Source: Pogostemon cablin (taxonomy: Eukaryota > Streptophyta > Magnoliopsida > Lamiales > Lamiaceae). Taken from it: a stretch of DNA of 64,000 bases. The stretch spans positions 1,429,820 to 1,493,819 of the forward strand of contig CM042998.1 in the NCBI GenBank assembly GCA_023678885.1, in the 5' to 3' direction. A program made the position numbers and the translations under genes. The notes under the pieces are model-generated. The model searched no databases. It saw only the letters and a program-made list of their open reading frames with translations, and was not told the origin of the DNA. Each line of letters starts with the position of its first letter. Within the stretch, counting starts at the first letter, position 1. Below are positions 1 through 9,856 of the stretch, piece by piece.

Positions 1-212
1 TAAATCATGAGATTTTGAGTTTATTAACACACGCATTTGATTAATTTTAAAACATTAAAAATAAATATTATAATTACACCTTAAACTTACCTCATAAATC
101 ATAAGATGCACCAATTACAATCTAAAATCACCCTTAAATTTTGAGTTGTTAAAGATTAACAAATATCTTTTCTTTAGATATTGTAATTTTATATATTCTC
201 CCTCTATGTTAT
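1..212. other. AT-rich flank of Copia-A
   Basis: No gene recognised. The last five bases, GTTAT at 208-212, are repeated right after the 3' LTR at 5681-5685, so this is the left target-site flank of Copia-A. Confidence 0.8.
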
Positions 213-874
213 TGTGAAGTAAAGACCATGCATGTGTGTGTGTACTGCATGCATGTATGCATACAGCCTGAGCATATGTGTGTGTGTGTTGAATGGGAAC
301 TAAGAACATGACACATGGAGGTTGATCATTGGTTGATCAAGTAATTGAAGGATAGTGATTAAGGACCGTTAGATTAGTCTTGAACCAAGATGATCAGTGG
401 AGGCATAGTATCAGCAAGAAGCCACGGTTGAAGCTGCAAAGATCAGACAGTTGCAACCGATTCATCAGTTGGTTACAACTGATGAATGTGCGTGCATTTT
501 GATTGGATGGAAGAGAATCAACACATTGAACATACATTCATATAAGTTGAAGAATCATTCAGCCGTTTTGATCATCATCATACACAATCTCTGCACACAC
601 ATCAGTTTAGAAGAAGAAGAAGAAGCAAGCTTAAGATTAGGGTTTTCTAGTGTGCTTGTAGTCTTGTAACCTTCATCAACGTTTAGTGAATTCTTTTCTC
701 AAGAAGTGGATGTAGGCTTATGCAGAACCACTATACATCTTTTGTGTTGATCTCTTTCATTTCATTCTTCGTTCATTAATCGATTCGTGTGTGAAACGTG
801 AGTGATCAAACAATAGAGTGAGTGCAAGTTCTTGAGTGGTCTTCATCAAGTTTTTTGCTTAAGTTTTCACAACA
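213..874 (+). repeat. Copia-A 5' LTR
   Basis: Starts TGTGAAGTAAAG and ends TTTTCACAACA; 662 bp, the same length as the 3' LTR. The short open frame inside it (451-669) recurs in all three LTR copies and is not a gene. The internal region begins right after it; a primer-binding site at about 875-895 is expected, but I cannot match it to a tRNA with confidence. Confidence 0.95.
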
Positions 875-936
875 AGTGGAGCCGTCTGTGGGAAGGATAA
901 GAAGCTGCCACAATACCAGATTAGAAGGGAAAAATC

Positions 937-3303
937 ATGGTTACAACCAAGTTTGATGTGGAGAAGTTTACAGAGAAAACTGATTTCAGTTTGTGGAAGA
1001 TGAAAATGGAGGCTGTACTGATTCAACAAGGCCTTGCTGATGCAATCAAACCACTTCCAGATCAAGCAACTGCTGTGGATGCTGCTGGTGCATTAGCTGC
1101 AGATCAAGATCAACAATCAAAGACAAGAAGTGCCATCATTCTGTGCCTAGGTGATAAAGCCTTGAGGGAAGTTTCAAAAGAAGCATCTGCAAGGGATATG
1201 TGGAAGAAGCTTGATGATCTTTACATGGTGAAGACATTGGCAAACCGGCTGTACACCAAACAGAAACTCGACTCCTTCAAGGTATCAGAAGATAAGTCCA
1301 TTCTAAGTCAACTAGATGACTTCAGTAAGATCATAGATAACTTAGAGAATATAGATGTAGCACTGTCAAGTGAAGATAAGGCTGTCATATTGATGTCAGC
1401 ACTTCCTAAGTCTTTTGAAGGGTTGAGAGATACATTGTTGTATGAAAATGTTGAATCAATATCTCTGGAGCAAGTGATTCTAGCAATCAAAGCAAAAGTG
1501 CTCCACAAGACTTCAGATAATGCAGTTGCAGGAGAAGGTCTTGTTGCCAATAAACAAAATAAGTGGAACAAGAATGACAAGAAGTCAGGTGCTAATAAGA
1601 AGAAATATGAAAGAGGCAATCAAAGTACATCAGCAGATGAAGAAAACAATAACTGCTTCCACTGCAACAAGCCTGGTCATTTCAAGAAGCAATGTCATAA
1701 GTGGAAAACAATGGTGGCCAGGAAGATTGCTGAAAAGGGAGGAAATCAAAGAATCCATGCCAATCAAGTGACTGAAAATAGAGGTAACAAGGATCAAGAT
1801 TATATTGAAGTTTTGGTTGTTGTTTCTGGTCAAGTGTCAGATCAGTGGGTTTTAGATTCAGGTTGTACTTTTCATATGACATCAGTCAAGGATTGGTTCA
1901 CTGATTTAAAACCATATCATGAGGGATCAGTCTTGTTAGGTAATGATCAAGCCATCAAGATTGAGGGTATTAACTCTGTCAAATTCAGAATGTTTGATGG
2001 ATCCATCAAGTTGCTCACAAATGTGAGGTATGTACCAGGTTTGAGAAGGAATCTGATATCATTAGGAATGTTAGACTCCTTGGGATGTGAGTACTATGTG
2101 AAGAAAGGTGTGCTCACTATTACAAAGGATAAGTCAGTTGTAATGAAAGGAGTTAAGAGCTCTGATCTCTATTTTCCTGAAGGATCAGTTGTCTCTGGGC
2201 AGTTAAACACTTCTCAAGAGCAAGAAGATGTTCAGTTGTGGCATGGAAGACTAGCTCATGTAAATGAGAGAGGGTTACAAGAGTTAGCAAGACAGAAGCT
2301 ACTAGACATAAGTTCAACCTGTAAGATGGATCAATGTGAAGATTGTATTCTAAGCAAGGCAAAGAGGTTGAAATTTGGTTCAGGAGAACATACTTCATCA
2401 GAGAAGCTTCAGTATGTTCATACAGATCTATGGGGACCATCAAGAAATCCAACCATTGGAGGTGGAAGATATTTTATATCCTTCATAGATGACTACTCTA
2501 GGAAGCTATGGGTTAAGATTCTTAAAACAAAGGATCAAGCATTCACTGCATTTAAGGAATGGCTTGCTGAGGTGGAGAATCAGACAGGAAAAAAGCTGAA
2601 ATGCTTAAGATCAGATAATGGGCTTGAGTTTGTTTCAGAAGAGTTCAATGTTTTCTGCAGGAAAAAGGGAATTAAGAGGTACAAGACTACACCTGGAACT
2701 CCACAACAAAATGGTGTTGTAGAAAGAATGAATCAGACATTGTTAGAAAGAGTAAGATGTATGCTGAGTAGTGGTGGATTTACCAAAGAGTTTTGGGGTG
2801 AACTTGTGACTACAGCAGCCTATCTGATCAACCTATGTCCATCAGCAGCTTTGAAATTCAAACCACCTGAAGAAGTGTTGTCTGGAAAGGCACCTAGTTA
2901 CACTCACCTAAGAGTAATAGGATGTCAGGCTTACTCTCATGTGAAGCAAGATAAGTTGGAACCTAGAGCAGTAAGATGTGTGATGGTTGGATACTCCAAA
3001 GAAGTAAAAGGATACAGATTGTGGTGTTATGAAACTAACAAGTTTATTGTTAGTAGAGATGTCACATTCAGTGAAAGGAAGATGCCACTGGTTGAAAGAA
3101 ATTCTGTAGTATCAATTACTACAGACTTTGATGAGCCTCAGGTGGAGCAAGCAAGAAAGGAAACTCAGCAGTGTAATCAAGAAGAGAACAGTGCTGATCA
3201 AACTAAGCAAGTTAGTTCTCCTAGTTCATCCAGTTCAAGGTATGATCTAAGTTCTTATCAACTTGTAAGGGATAGGCTAAGGAGACAGATTAAGCTCCAG
3301 TAA
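937..3303 (+). CDS. Copia-A gag-protease-integrase polyprotein (5' part of the broken Pol)
   Basis: This 788-residue frame makes capsid-like Gag, protease and integrase for retrotransposition. Gag occupies roughly residues 1-235, followed by a CCHC zinc knuckle at about 240-253. The aspartic protease active site D-S-G is at 307-309. The integrase has an HHCC finger (H436, H441, C467, C470) and a DD35E triad at D497, D560 and E596. Normally the frame would run on into reverse transcriptase. Here it ends at 3303 because of an apparent one-base loss near 3293, and the downstream frame resumes at 3309. The start is the first ATG after the 5' LTR. It is a transposon gene, not a host gene. Confidence 0.93.
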   Translation: MVTTKFDVEKFTEKTDFSLWKMKMEAVLIQQGLADAIKPLPDQATAVDAAGALAADQDQQSKTRSAIILCLGDKALREVSKEASARDMWKKLDDLYMVKTLANRLYTKQKLDSFKVSEDKSILSQLDDFSKIIDNLENIDVALSSEDKAVILMSALPKSFEGLRDTLLYENVESISLEQVILAIKAKVLHKTSDNAVAGEGLVANKQNKWNKNDKKSGANKKKYERGNQSTSADEENNNCFHCNKPGHFKKQCHKWKTMVARKIAEKGGNQRIHANQVTENRGNKDQDYIEVLVVVSGQVSDQWVLDSGCTFHMTSVKDWFTDLKPYHEGSVLLGNDQAIKIEGINSVKFRMFDGSIKLLTNVRYVPGLRRNLISLGMLDSLGCEYYVKKGVLTITKDKSVVMKGVKSSDLYFPEGSVVSGQLNTSQEQEDVQLWHGRLAHVNERGLQELARQKLLDISSTCKMDQCEDCILSKAKRLKFGSGEHTSSEKLQYVHTDLWGPSRNPTIGGGRYFISFIDDYSRKLWVKILKTKDQAFTAFKEWLAEVENQTGKKLKCLRSDNGLEFVSEEFNVFCRKKGIKRYKTTPGTPQQNGVVERMNQTLLERVRCMLSSGGFTKEFWGELVTTAAYLINLCPSAALKFKPPEEVLSGKAPSYTHLRVIGCQAYSHVKQDKLEPRAVRCVMVGYSKEVKGYRLWCYETNKFIVSRDVTFSERKMPLVERNSVVSITTDFDEPQVEQARKETQQCNQEENSADQTKQVSSPSSSSSRYDLSSYQLVRDRLRRQIKLQ

Positions 3304-3308
3304 GATAC

Positions 3309-4928
3309 ATGGAAGCTGATATAGTATCATATGCACTGTATGTTGCATCTGATATAGAAAGTTATGAGCCAAGAACATATGATGAAGCTATATCAGGAAA
3401 TGACAATAACAAATGGATAGTTGCTATGGAAGAAGAGTTGCTATCACTACATAAGAATAAGACTTGGCAGATTGTTGACAGACCAAAGAACAAGAAGTTA
3501 GTAAGCTGTAAGTGGATCTACAAGAAGAAGCCTGTTACCAGCAAGGAAGGAGGTGTTACATACAAGGCAAGGCTTGTAGCAAGAGGTTTCTCACAGAAAG
3601 AAGGTGTTGACTATAATGAGATATTCTCACCAGTTGTCAAACACTGTTCTATCAGAATCTTACTGGCATTGGTAACTCAGTTTGATCTTGAATTACATCA
3701 GATGGATGTCACTACAACATTTTTGCATGGAAATCTTGAAGAGGATATCTACATGAAGATTCCTGATGGTGTAAGTATTGAAGGAGCTGAAAACAAAGCT
3801 TGTTTACTGCTGAAATCTTTGTATGGTCTGAAACAAAGTCTAAGACAGTGGTATTTGAAGTTTGATGATTACATTACATCAAATGGATTCAGCAGGAGCC
3901 TACATGACAGTTGTGTTTATGATAGATACAAAGAAGGGTGTTATACATACTTACTTTTGTATGTAGATGATATCCTTATAGCTTGTAAGGATCAAGCTGG
4001 TATAGATGAGGTAAAGAAGATACTTAAGCAGGAGTTTGATATGAAGGATCTAGGGGAAGCAAATGTAATTCTTGGTATGCAGATTGAGAGAGATAGATCA
4101 GTTGGTGAGCTCAAGTTGTTCCAAGAATCTTACCTAGACAAGGTTTTAAAGAGATACAATATGAATCTCAGCAAAACTGTAACTACACCAGCAAAGCAAG
4201 GAGTGAATCTGTCATTACTCCAAGCTCCTCAGACAGATCAAGAGAAGGTTGAAATGAGCAATATTCCCTATGCTAGTGCTGTTGGCAGTTTGATGTATGC
4301 AATGGTATGTTGCAGGCCAGATTTAGCTTATGTGATGAGTATGATTAGCAGGTTTATGAGTAATCCAGGTTTGCTACATTGGAGTTTAGTAAAGTGGGCT
4401 CTCAGGTATGTTAAAGGAACCATCACAGCAGGCTTGAAATTTCAGAAGAAAGCAACATAGGATAAGGCAGTAGTTGGATATGTTGATGCTGATTATGCAG
4501 CAAATCTTGACACAAGAAAGTCTCTTACTGGTTATGTGTTCAATTTGTTTGGAACTGCAGTAAGTTGGAAAGCAACTCATCAACATATAGTGGCCTTATC
4601 AACTACAGAGGCAGAATTTGTTGCACTTATAGAAGCAATCAAAGAGGAAGTATGGCTGACAGGTATCTTGAGTGAGTTTGGGATTGAACAAGAGTCAGTT
4701 GAAGTACATTGTGATAATCAGAGTGCAGTACATCTCTCCAAGCATCAAGGATACCATGAAAGGACCAAGCATATTGATGTGAGGTTATATTTCATAAGGG
4801 ACATGATAGACAAGGGGGTAGTAAGTGTCAAGAAGATCAAGACAGATGACAACCCTGCAGACATGTTTACAAAAGCCTTACCAGCTCAGAAGTATGAGCT
4901 GTGTAAGCACTTGATTCAGTTGAATTAA
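3309..4928 (+). pseudogene. Copia-A reverse transcriptase-RNase H, with an in-frame stop
   Basis: This is the second half of the Copia-A polyprotein, one frame away from the gag-integrase part. The 383-residue stretch to 4460 holds the copia reverse transcriptase, with the YVDD catalytic motif at residues 218-221 of the frame and the usual substrate-side motif MDVTTTFLHG upstream. A TAG at 4458 interrupts the frame, probably from a TGG tryptophan codon. The same frame then continues to 4928 with RNase H, seen as VDADY, the STTEAEF segment, CDNQSA and the HIDVR tail. The frameshift and the nonsense codon also occur in the duplicated copy, so they predate the tandem duplication. Confidence 0.93.
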
Positions 4929-5018
4929 GTAAAGAAGTGAAGGTTGCTGCTCCTTACAAAAGCAGCAAGGTGAAGAGGATGAAGCTAACATGGTGATGCA
5001 AGGTCTAAGGTGGAGATT

Positions 5019-5680
5019 TGTGAAGTATAGACCATGCATGTATGTGTGTACTGCATGCATGTATGCATACAGCCTGAGCATATGTGTGTGTGTGTTGAAT
5101 GGGAACTAAGAACATGACACATGGAGGTTGATCATTGGTTGATCAAGTAATTGAAGGATAGTGATTGAGGACCGTTAGATTAGTCTTGAAGCAAGATGAT
5201 CAGTGGAGGCATAGCATCAGCAAGAAGCCACGGTTGAAGCTGCAAAGATCAGACAGTTGCAACCGATTCATCAGTTGGTTACAACTGATGAATGTGCGTG
5301 CATTTTGATTGGATGGAAGGGAATCTACACATTGAACATACATCCATATAAGTTGAAGAATCATTCAGCCGTTTTGATCATCATCATACACAATCTCTGC
5401 ACACACATCAGTTTAGAAGAAGAAGAAGAAGCAAGCTTAAAATTAGGGTTTTCTAGTGTGCTTGTAGTCTTGTAACCTTCATCAACGTTTAGTGAATTCT
5501 TTTCTCAAGAAGTGGATGTAGGCTTATGCCGAACCACTATACATTTTTTGTGTTGATCTCTTTCATTTCATTCTTCGTTCATTAATCGATTCGTGTGTGA
5601 AACGTGAGTGATCAAACAATAGAGTGAGTGCAAGTTCTTGAGTGGTCTTCATCAAGTTTTTTGCTTAAGTTTTCACAACA
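5019..5680 (+). repeat. Copia-A 3' LTR
   Basis: 662 bp, TG...CA, followed directly by GTTAT, the copy of the target site at 208-212. It differs from the 5' LTR at about 11 positions. It is matched without visible differences by the third LTR at 11567-12228. Confidence 0.95.
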
Positions 5681-5851
5681 GTTATAAATTTGAATTATTC
5701 TTTGTGAACCAAAAGCTTGTATATATTTTAATCAGATTATAAAGCCTGATTATAAATCTACAAAATTGTACTCTATTAACATAGATATAGAGTAAGTAAT
5801 CATTTTAAATAAATGTTTTAATATAAGCCATACATTAATTATATTATGAGT

Positions 5852-6931
5852 GCTGCTATATACACACCCCATTTTATTGAGTACACCTCTTTTATTATGT
5901 ACACTCTTCTTTTAATTTTTTATTTTATTATTTTATTATATGCACACCCCTAAAATTTTAAAAATATCCTTTTAAAATTAAATTCATACACACAACTGAA
6001 AACCCTAATTCAACCTAACTAAAACATTATCTCATCTTTTCAAAACTTCAATCTATTCTTCCTCTCGTCTTTCAAAACATCCAAACTCATTAATGCAACA
6101 AAGGCAGCCGATTCGCCGGAATATCATCTTGGGAGGTTGTTGTCTCCACTAACAAATTACTAAATTTAATTATTAAATTCATTAATTAAGGAACTGATTT
6201 TTTTTAATAATTTTATTATATATGTATATTAAAATTTTGCCTTCTGCACTCCAACTACCTCTACATTTATAACTTGATTATTATTCTGCAAGTTCTACAT
6301 TTATAACTTGATTATTATTCTGCAAGTTGTTAGAAGACCATTTCAAATGAAAAACTTAGAATTGTGCAAAGAAAGATTAATTTTTATCTATACGCCATAA
6401 TTAATAATTAATCAGAAATGTGTTCTATTCCAAAATTATTTCCATCATTAATACAACAATATTCCTCTTTATTCTATATCTTCATCATGTTATTGTTAGA
6501 GTTGCCCGATTTGGTGATCGGAATTTGAAGAAAAAATGTTGAGTTTTCGGAAGAAATCAAAGAGAGAAGAGTGAGATTGGGGGTTGGGAATTCCTTCGTA
6601 CATTTAATTTCGCCAGAATTATGGAAATATAGAAAATTTGAAACTGCATTACACCAACAGTAAAGAAAGTAAGAAATTGTAATCTTAATTAACCCAATTC
6701 TCTAATGATTTTTAATACAATTATATTATGGATTAAGTTTGAATAATTAATTAATTCTCGATAATTTAGATATGGAGTATTATAGGATGTGTATGAAATA
6801 TAATTTTATCCTAAAAAAAAATGTGTATTTAATGAATTAAGGATAATTTAGACATTTTATAAATGTATATTATAATTATATTATAATGAAGTGTGTATTT
6901 AATAAGGGGAGATGTGCAAATAAGACCACCC
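5852..6931. mobile_element. Putative 1.1-kb element with degenerate terminal inverted repeats (copy 1)
   Basis: The left edge (TATACACACCCCATTTTATT) and the reverse complement of the right edge are loosely similar, each having a short C-rich motif followed by tracts rich in TATTA and TACAC. The interior is AT-rich and non-coding. Similar C-rich edges bound the element at 20477-21415. It is a non-autonomous DNA transposon at best; the ends are approximate. Copy 2 is at 12400-13479. Confidence 0.35.
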
Positions 6932-7357
6932 TTATATTATATCTCATAATGTTCATAATTCTATTACATATTTTTCAATAAACGATTAAACACATTACCA
7001 CACCACTTTTCACAACATAATATTCAAATTTCATCTTCTTTCATTAAAATCTACCCCACTGCGATTTTACGAGGCAAACATACTTGATATTAAACCAAAT
7101 ACACATGATTTTACTCTTTTTAAATTACAAAATCAACCATTTAAAGAAAGAATAGAAAAGTAAAACTCTAACCAAATATATACTCCATTAAGACGAACTT
7201 AGAACACATTATTATTTATAGGGGTTCTACATAAATAAGATTAAGTACTCTTAATTTTTCATTTTATGGTTGAGTAGTTAATTATAATATTAAACGTTGT
7301 AAAGTTGTAAAACTTGTATTTCCTCTAAGCTTTATGAATGATTTTTTATTATATATA

Positions 7358-7535
7358 TTTTTTTGATCAGACAAAATTAATTGTTAGTTAGTTTTACCAA
7401 GTCTCCATACACCCTTTACACCCTTATTCTCCAAGCTTCCTTATAACTCTCCTCGTATTCGTTCCCAATGAGAATCAAACCTGGGTCACTCACTTGTGTG
7501 AGGAGCCAGGTGGTCAAGTGGGCTAACCCACCTGG
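7358..7535 (-). mobile_element. tRNA-derived SINE (copy 1)
   Basis: On the minus strand it begins with GTGGGTTAGCCCACTTGACC, which resembles an RNA polymerase III A box. About 40 bases later comes GGTTTGATTC, a near-perfect B box. It ends in an A-run (T-run at about 7358 on the plus strand). It is flanked by a 13-bp direct repeat TTTATTATATATA at 7345-7357 and 7536-7548, as expected for a target duplication, although that repeat is low-complexity. A similar B-box-less fragment occurs near 45395-45430. Confidence 0.6.
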
Positions 7536-7869
7536 TTTATTATATATATATATATATATAAACAATTAATTAGGGTTTGAATATTTTATAATATGTCTCA
7601 TAGTGAGTCATTAACCTAGGATTTGTATTTGTTCGATTCTGCCATGGTTTCATACTTCTCTTCAACGGGACGAATTGCACTTCCACTCACTATTAGGCTG
7701 TCACCAAAAAAAGGAAAAAAAAAAAAAATCTTATCACGCCAACCTTGTTTTGCAGAATATTATAATTAAGAACATATTTCTATTAGTACATAATAGTTCA
7801 CATAGGTTGATTGACTTGATTCTATGTGCTATTTTTATGTAAGAAAATTTGACTATTGTTTTAGGATTG

Positions 7870-7875
<6 letters not shown>

Positions 7876-7963
<88 letters not shown>
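7876..7963. repeat. (AT)n microsatellite (copy 1)
   Basis: Uninterrupted AT dinucleotide run of roughly 88 bases. It is six bases shorter than its duplicate at 14429-14518 and is the main difference between the two duplication units. The open frames across it, which encode Tyr-Ile repeats, are spurious. Confidence 0.95.
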
Positions 7964-7966
<3 letters not shown>

Positions 7967-8086
7967 GTATAGTTTCATTCTCTTTCATATATGTCATCCA
8001 TCCAATAATATAATACAGAAGATGTTAAACCAAAACGACACAAAAAATTCAAATCAATACGTACTAGTATAATTATAAAGAATATA

Positions 8087-8341
8087 CTCCCTCCGTCCTG
8101 GAAAAGTTTGCCCCCCTCTTTTCGGCACGGAGATTAAGAAAGTGATGACTTTTAGGGATATAATGATTTTTTTGTAATAAATAAATAATAAAGTATGTTA
8201 GGTAGAGATGATTTTTTTGTAAATAAAGTGTATGGAGAAGAGTGATTGTTTTTTTACTTTTTGCTTTTTTTTTGGAATGTGCAAACTTTTGTGGGACAGT
8301 CCAAAATGGAAAGTGTGTCATCTGAAAGGAGACGGAGGGAG
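8087..8341. mobile_element. Stowaway-like MITE (copy 1)
   Basis: 255 bp with terminal inverted repeats CTCCCTCCGTCC and, at the right, its inverse GGAGACGGAGGGAG, flanked by TA on both sides. The TA target site and the CTCCCTCCGTCC end are characteristic of Tc1/mariner-type Stowaway MITEs in eudicots. It supplies the first codons of the chimeric ORF at 8232. Confidence 0.85.
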
Positions 8342-9851
8342 TATACTAGTACTCCATCTATCCCGTCCTTATGGTTACGTTTGCTCAGATCAGTGGGTTT
8401 TAGATTCAGGTTGTACTTTTCATATGACATCAGTCAAGGATTGGTTCACTGATTTAAAACCATATCATGAGGGATCAGTCTTGTTAGGTAATGATCAAGC
8501 CATCAAGATTGAGGGTATTAACTCTGTCAAATTCAGAATGTTTGATGGATCCATCAAGTTGCTCACAAATGTGAGGTATGTACCAGGTTTGAGAAGGAAT
8601 CTGATATCATTAGGAATGTTAGACTCCTTGGGATGTGAGTACTATGTGAAGAAAGGTGTGCTCACTATTACAAAGGATAAGTCAGTTGTAATGAAAGGAG
8701 TTAAGAGCTCTGATCTCTATTTTCCTGAAGGATCAGTTGTCTCTGGGCAGTTAAACACTTCTCAAGAGCAAGAAGATGTTCAGTTGTGGCATGGAAGACT
8801 AGCTCATGTAAATGAGAGAGGGTTACAAGAGTTAGCAAGACAGAAGCTACTAGACATAAGTTCAACCTGTAAGATGGATCAATGTGAAGATTGTATTCTA
8901 AGCAAGGCAAAGAGGTTGAAATTTGGTTCAGGAGAACATACTTCATCAGAGAAGCTTCAGTATGTTCATACAGATCTATGGGGACCATCAAGAAATCCAA
9001 CCATTGGAGGTGGAAGATATTTTATATCCTTCATAGATGACTACTCTAGGAAGCTATGGGTTAAGATTCTTAAAACAAAGGATCAAGCATTCACTGCATT
9101 TAAGGAATGGCTTGCTGAGGTGGAGAATCAGACAGGAAAAAAGCTGAAATGCTTAAGATCAGATAATGGGCTTGAGTTTGTTTCAGAAGAGTTCAATGTT
9201 TTCTGCAGGAAAAAGGGAATTAAGAGGTACAAGACTACACCTGGAACTCCACAACAAAATGGTGTTGTAGAAAGAATGAATCAGACATTGTTAGAAAGAG
9301 TAAGATGTATGCTGAGTAGTGGTGGATTTACCAAAGAGTTTTGGGGTGAACTTGTGACTACAGCAGCCTATCTGATCAACCTATGTCCATCAGCAGCTTT
9401 GAAATTCAAACCACCTGAAGAAGTGTTGTCTGGAAAGGCACCTAGTTACACTCACCTAAGAGTAATAGGATGTCAGGCTTACTCTCATGTGAAGCAAGAT
9501 AAGTTGGAACCTAGAGCAGTAAGATGTGTGATGGTTGGATACTCCAAAGAAGTAAAAGGATACAGATTGTGGTGTTATGAAACTAACAAGTTTATTGTTA
9601 GTAGAGATGTCACATTCAGTGAAAGGAAGATGCCACTGGTTGAAAGAAATTCTGTAGTATCAATTACTACAGACTTTGATGAGCCTCAGGTGGAGCAAGC
9701 AAGAAAGGAAACTCAGCAGTGTAATCAAGAAGAGAACAGTGCTGATCAAACTAAGCAAGTTAGTTCTCCTAGTTCATCCAGTTCAAGGTATGATCTAAGT
9801 TCTTATCAACTTGTAAGGGATAGGCTAAGGAGACAGATTAAGCTCCAGTAA
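8232..9851 (+). CDS. Chimeric MITE/Copia protease-integrase ORF (copy 2 of Pol, lacking gag)
   Basis: A 539-residue open frame created by the tandem duplication. The first roughly 51 residues are translated from MITE and adjoining flank; from the junction at 8386 the frame is Copia-A Pol. It keeps the protease D-S-G motif, the integrase HHCC finger and the DD35E triad unchanged, and ends at the same frameshift as the parent copy. It has no gag, no zinc knuckle and no upstream LTR, so it has no obvious promoter and cannot act as a retroelement. The in-frame fusion is likely accidental, and expression is unproven. The start ATG lies inside the MITE at 8087-8341. Confidence 0.7.
   Translation: MEKSDCFFTFCFFFGMCKLLWDSPKWKVCHLKGDGGSILVLHLSRPYGYVCSDQWVLDSGCTFHMTSVKDWFTDLKPYHEGSVLLGNDQAIKIEGINSVKFRMFDGSIKLLTNVRYVPGLRRNLISLGMLDSLGCEYYVKKGVLTITKDKSVVMKGVKSSDLYFPEGSVVSGQLNTSQEQEDVQLWHGRLAHVNERGLQELARQKLLDISSTCKMDQCEDCILSKAKRLKFGSGEHTSSEKLQYVHTDLWGPSRNPTIGGGRYFISFIDDYSRKLWVKILKTKDQAFTAFKEWLAEVENQTGKKLKCLRSDNGLEFVSEEFNVFCRKKGIKRYKTTPGTPQQNGVVERMNQTLLERVRCMLSSGGFTKEFWGELVTTAAYLINLCPSAALKFKPPEEVLSGKAPSYTHLRVIGCQAYSHVKQDKLEPRAVRCVMVGYSKEVKGYRLWCYETNKFIVSRDVTFSERKMPLVERNSVVSITTDFDEPQVEQARKETQQCNQEENSADQTKQVSSPSSSSSRYDLSSYQLVRDRLRRQIKLQ
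8350..8385. mobile_element. Truncated left end of a second MITE at the duplication junction
   Basis: These bases match the first part of the complete MITE at 14907-15161. They are cut off at 8385, where Copia-A protease sequence starts at 8386. The truncation marks the right breakpoint of the tandem duplication. Confidence 0.85.
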
Positions 9852-9856
9852 GATAC

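Larger units (their letters stand above)
213..5680 (+). mobile_element. Copia-A: complete Ty1/copia LTR retrotransposon
   Basis: Two 662-bp LTRs (213-874 and 5019-5680) begin with TG and end with CA. They flank an internal region encoding, in order, gag, protease, integrase, reverse transcriptase and RNase H, which is the Ty1/copia order. The 5-bp duplication GTTAT brackets the element. A purine-rich tract (about 5007-5018) sits just before the 3' LTR. I count 11 substitutions between the LTRs (about 1.7%), so the insertion is fairly young. The polyprotein is broken by one frameshift near 3293 and one nonsense codon at 4458, so this copy should not be autonomous. The lineage looks like the Tnt1/Tork-type copia elements; the exact clade would need a reverse transcriptase tree. 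Confidence 0.97.

Noticed and set aside
451..669. A 72-residue plus-strand frame in each Copia-A LTR
   Set aside because: It lies entirely within the LTR, differs between copies as non-coding sequence would, and has no family features.
7734..8072. Open frames on both strands encoding long Tyr-Ile repeats (also 14283-14627 and 18722-18910)
   Set aside because: They are translations of (AT)n microsatellites and change length with slippage; there is no other coding signal.
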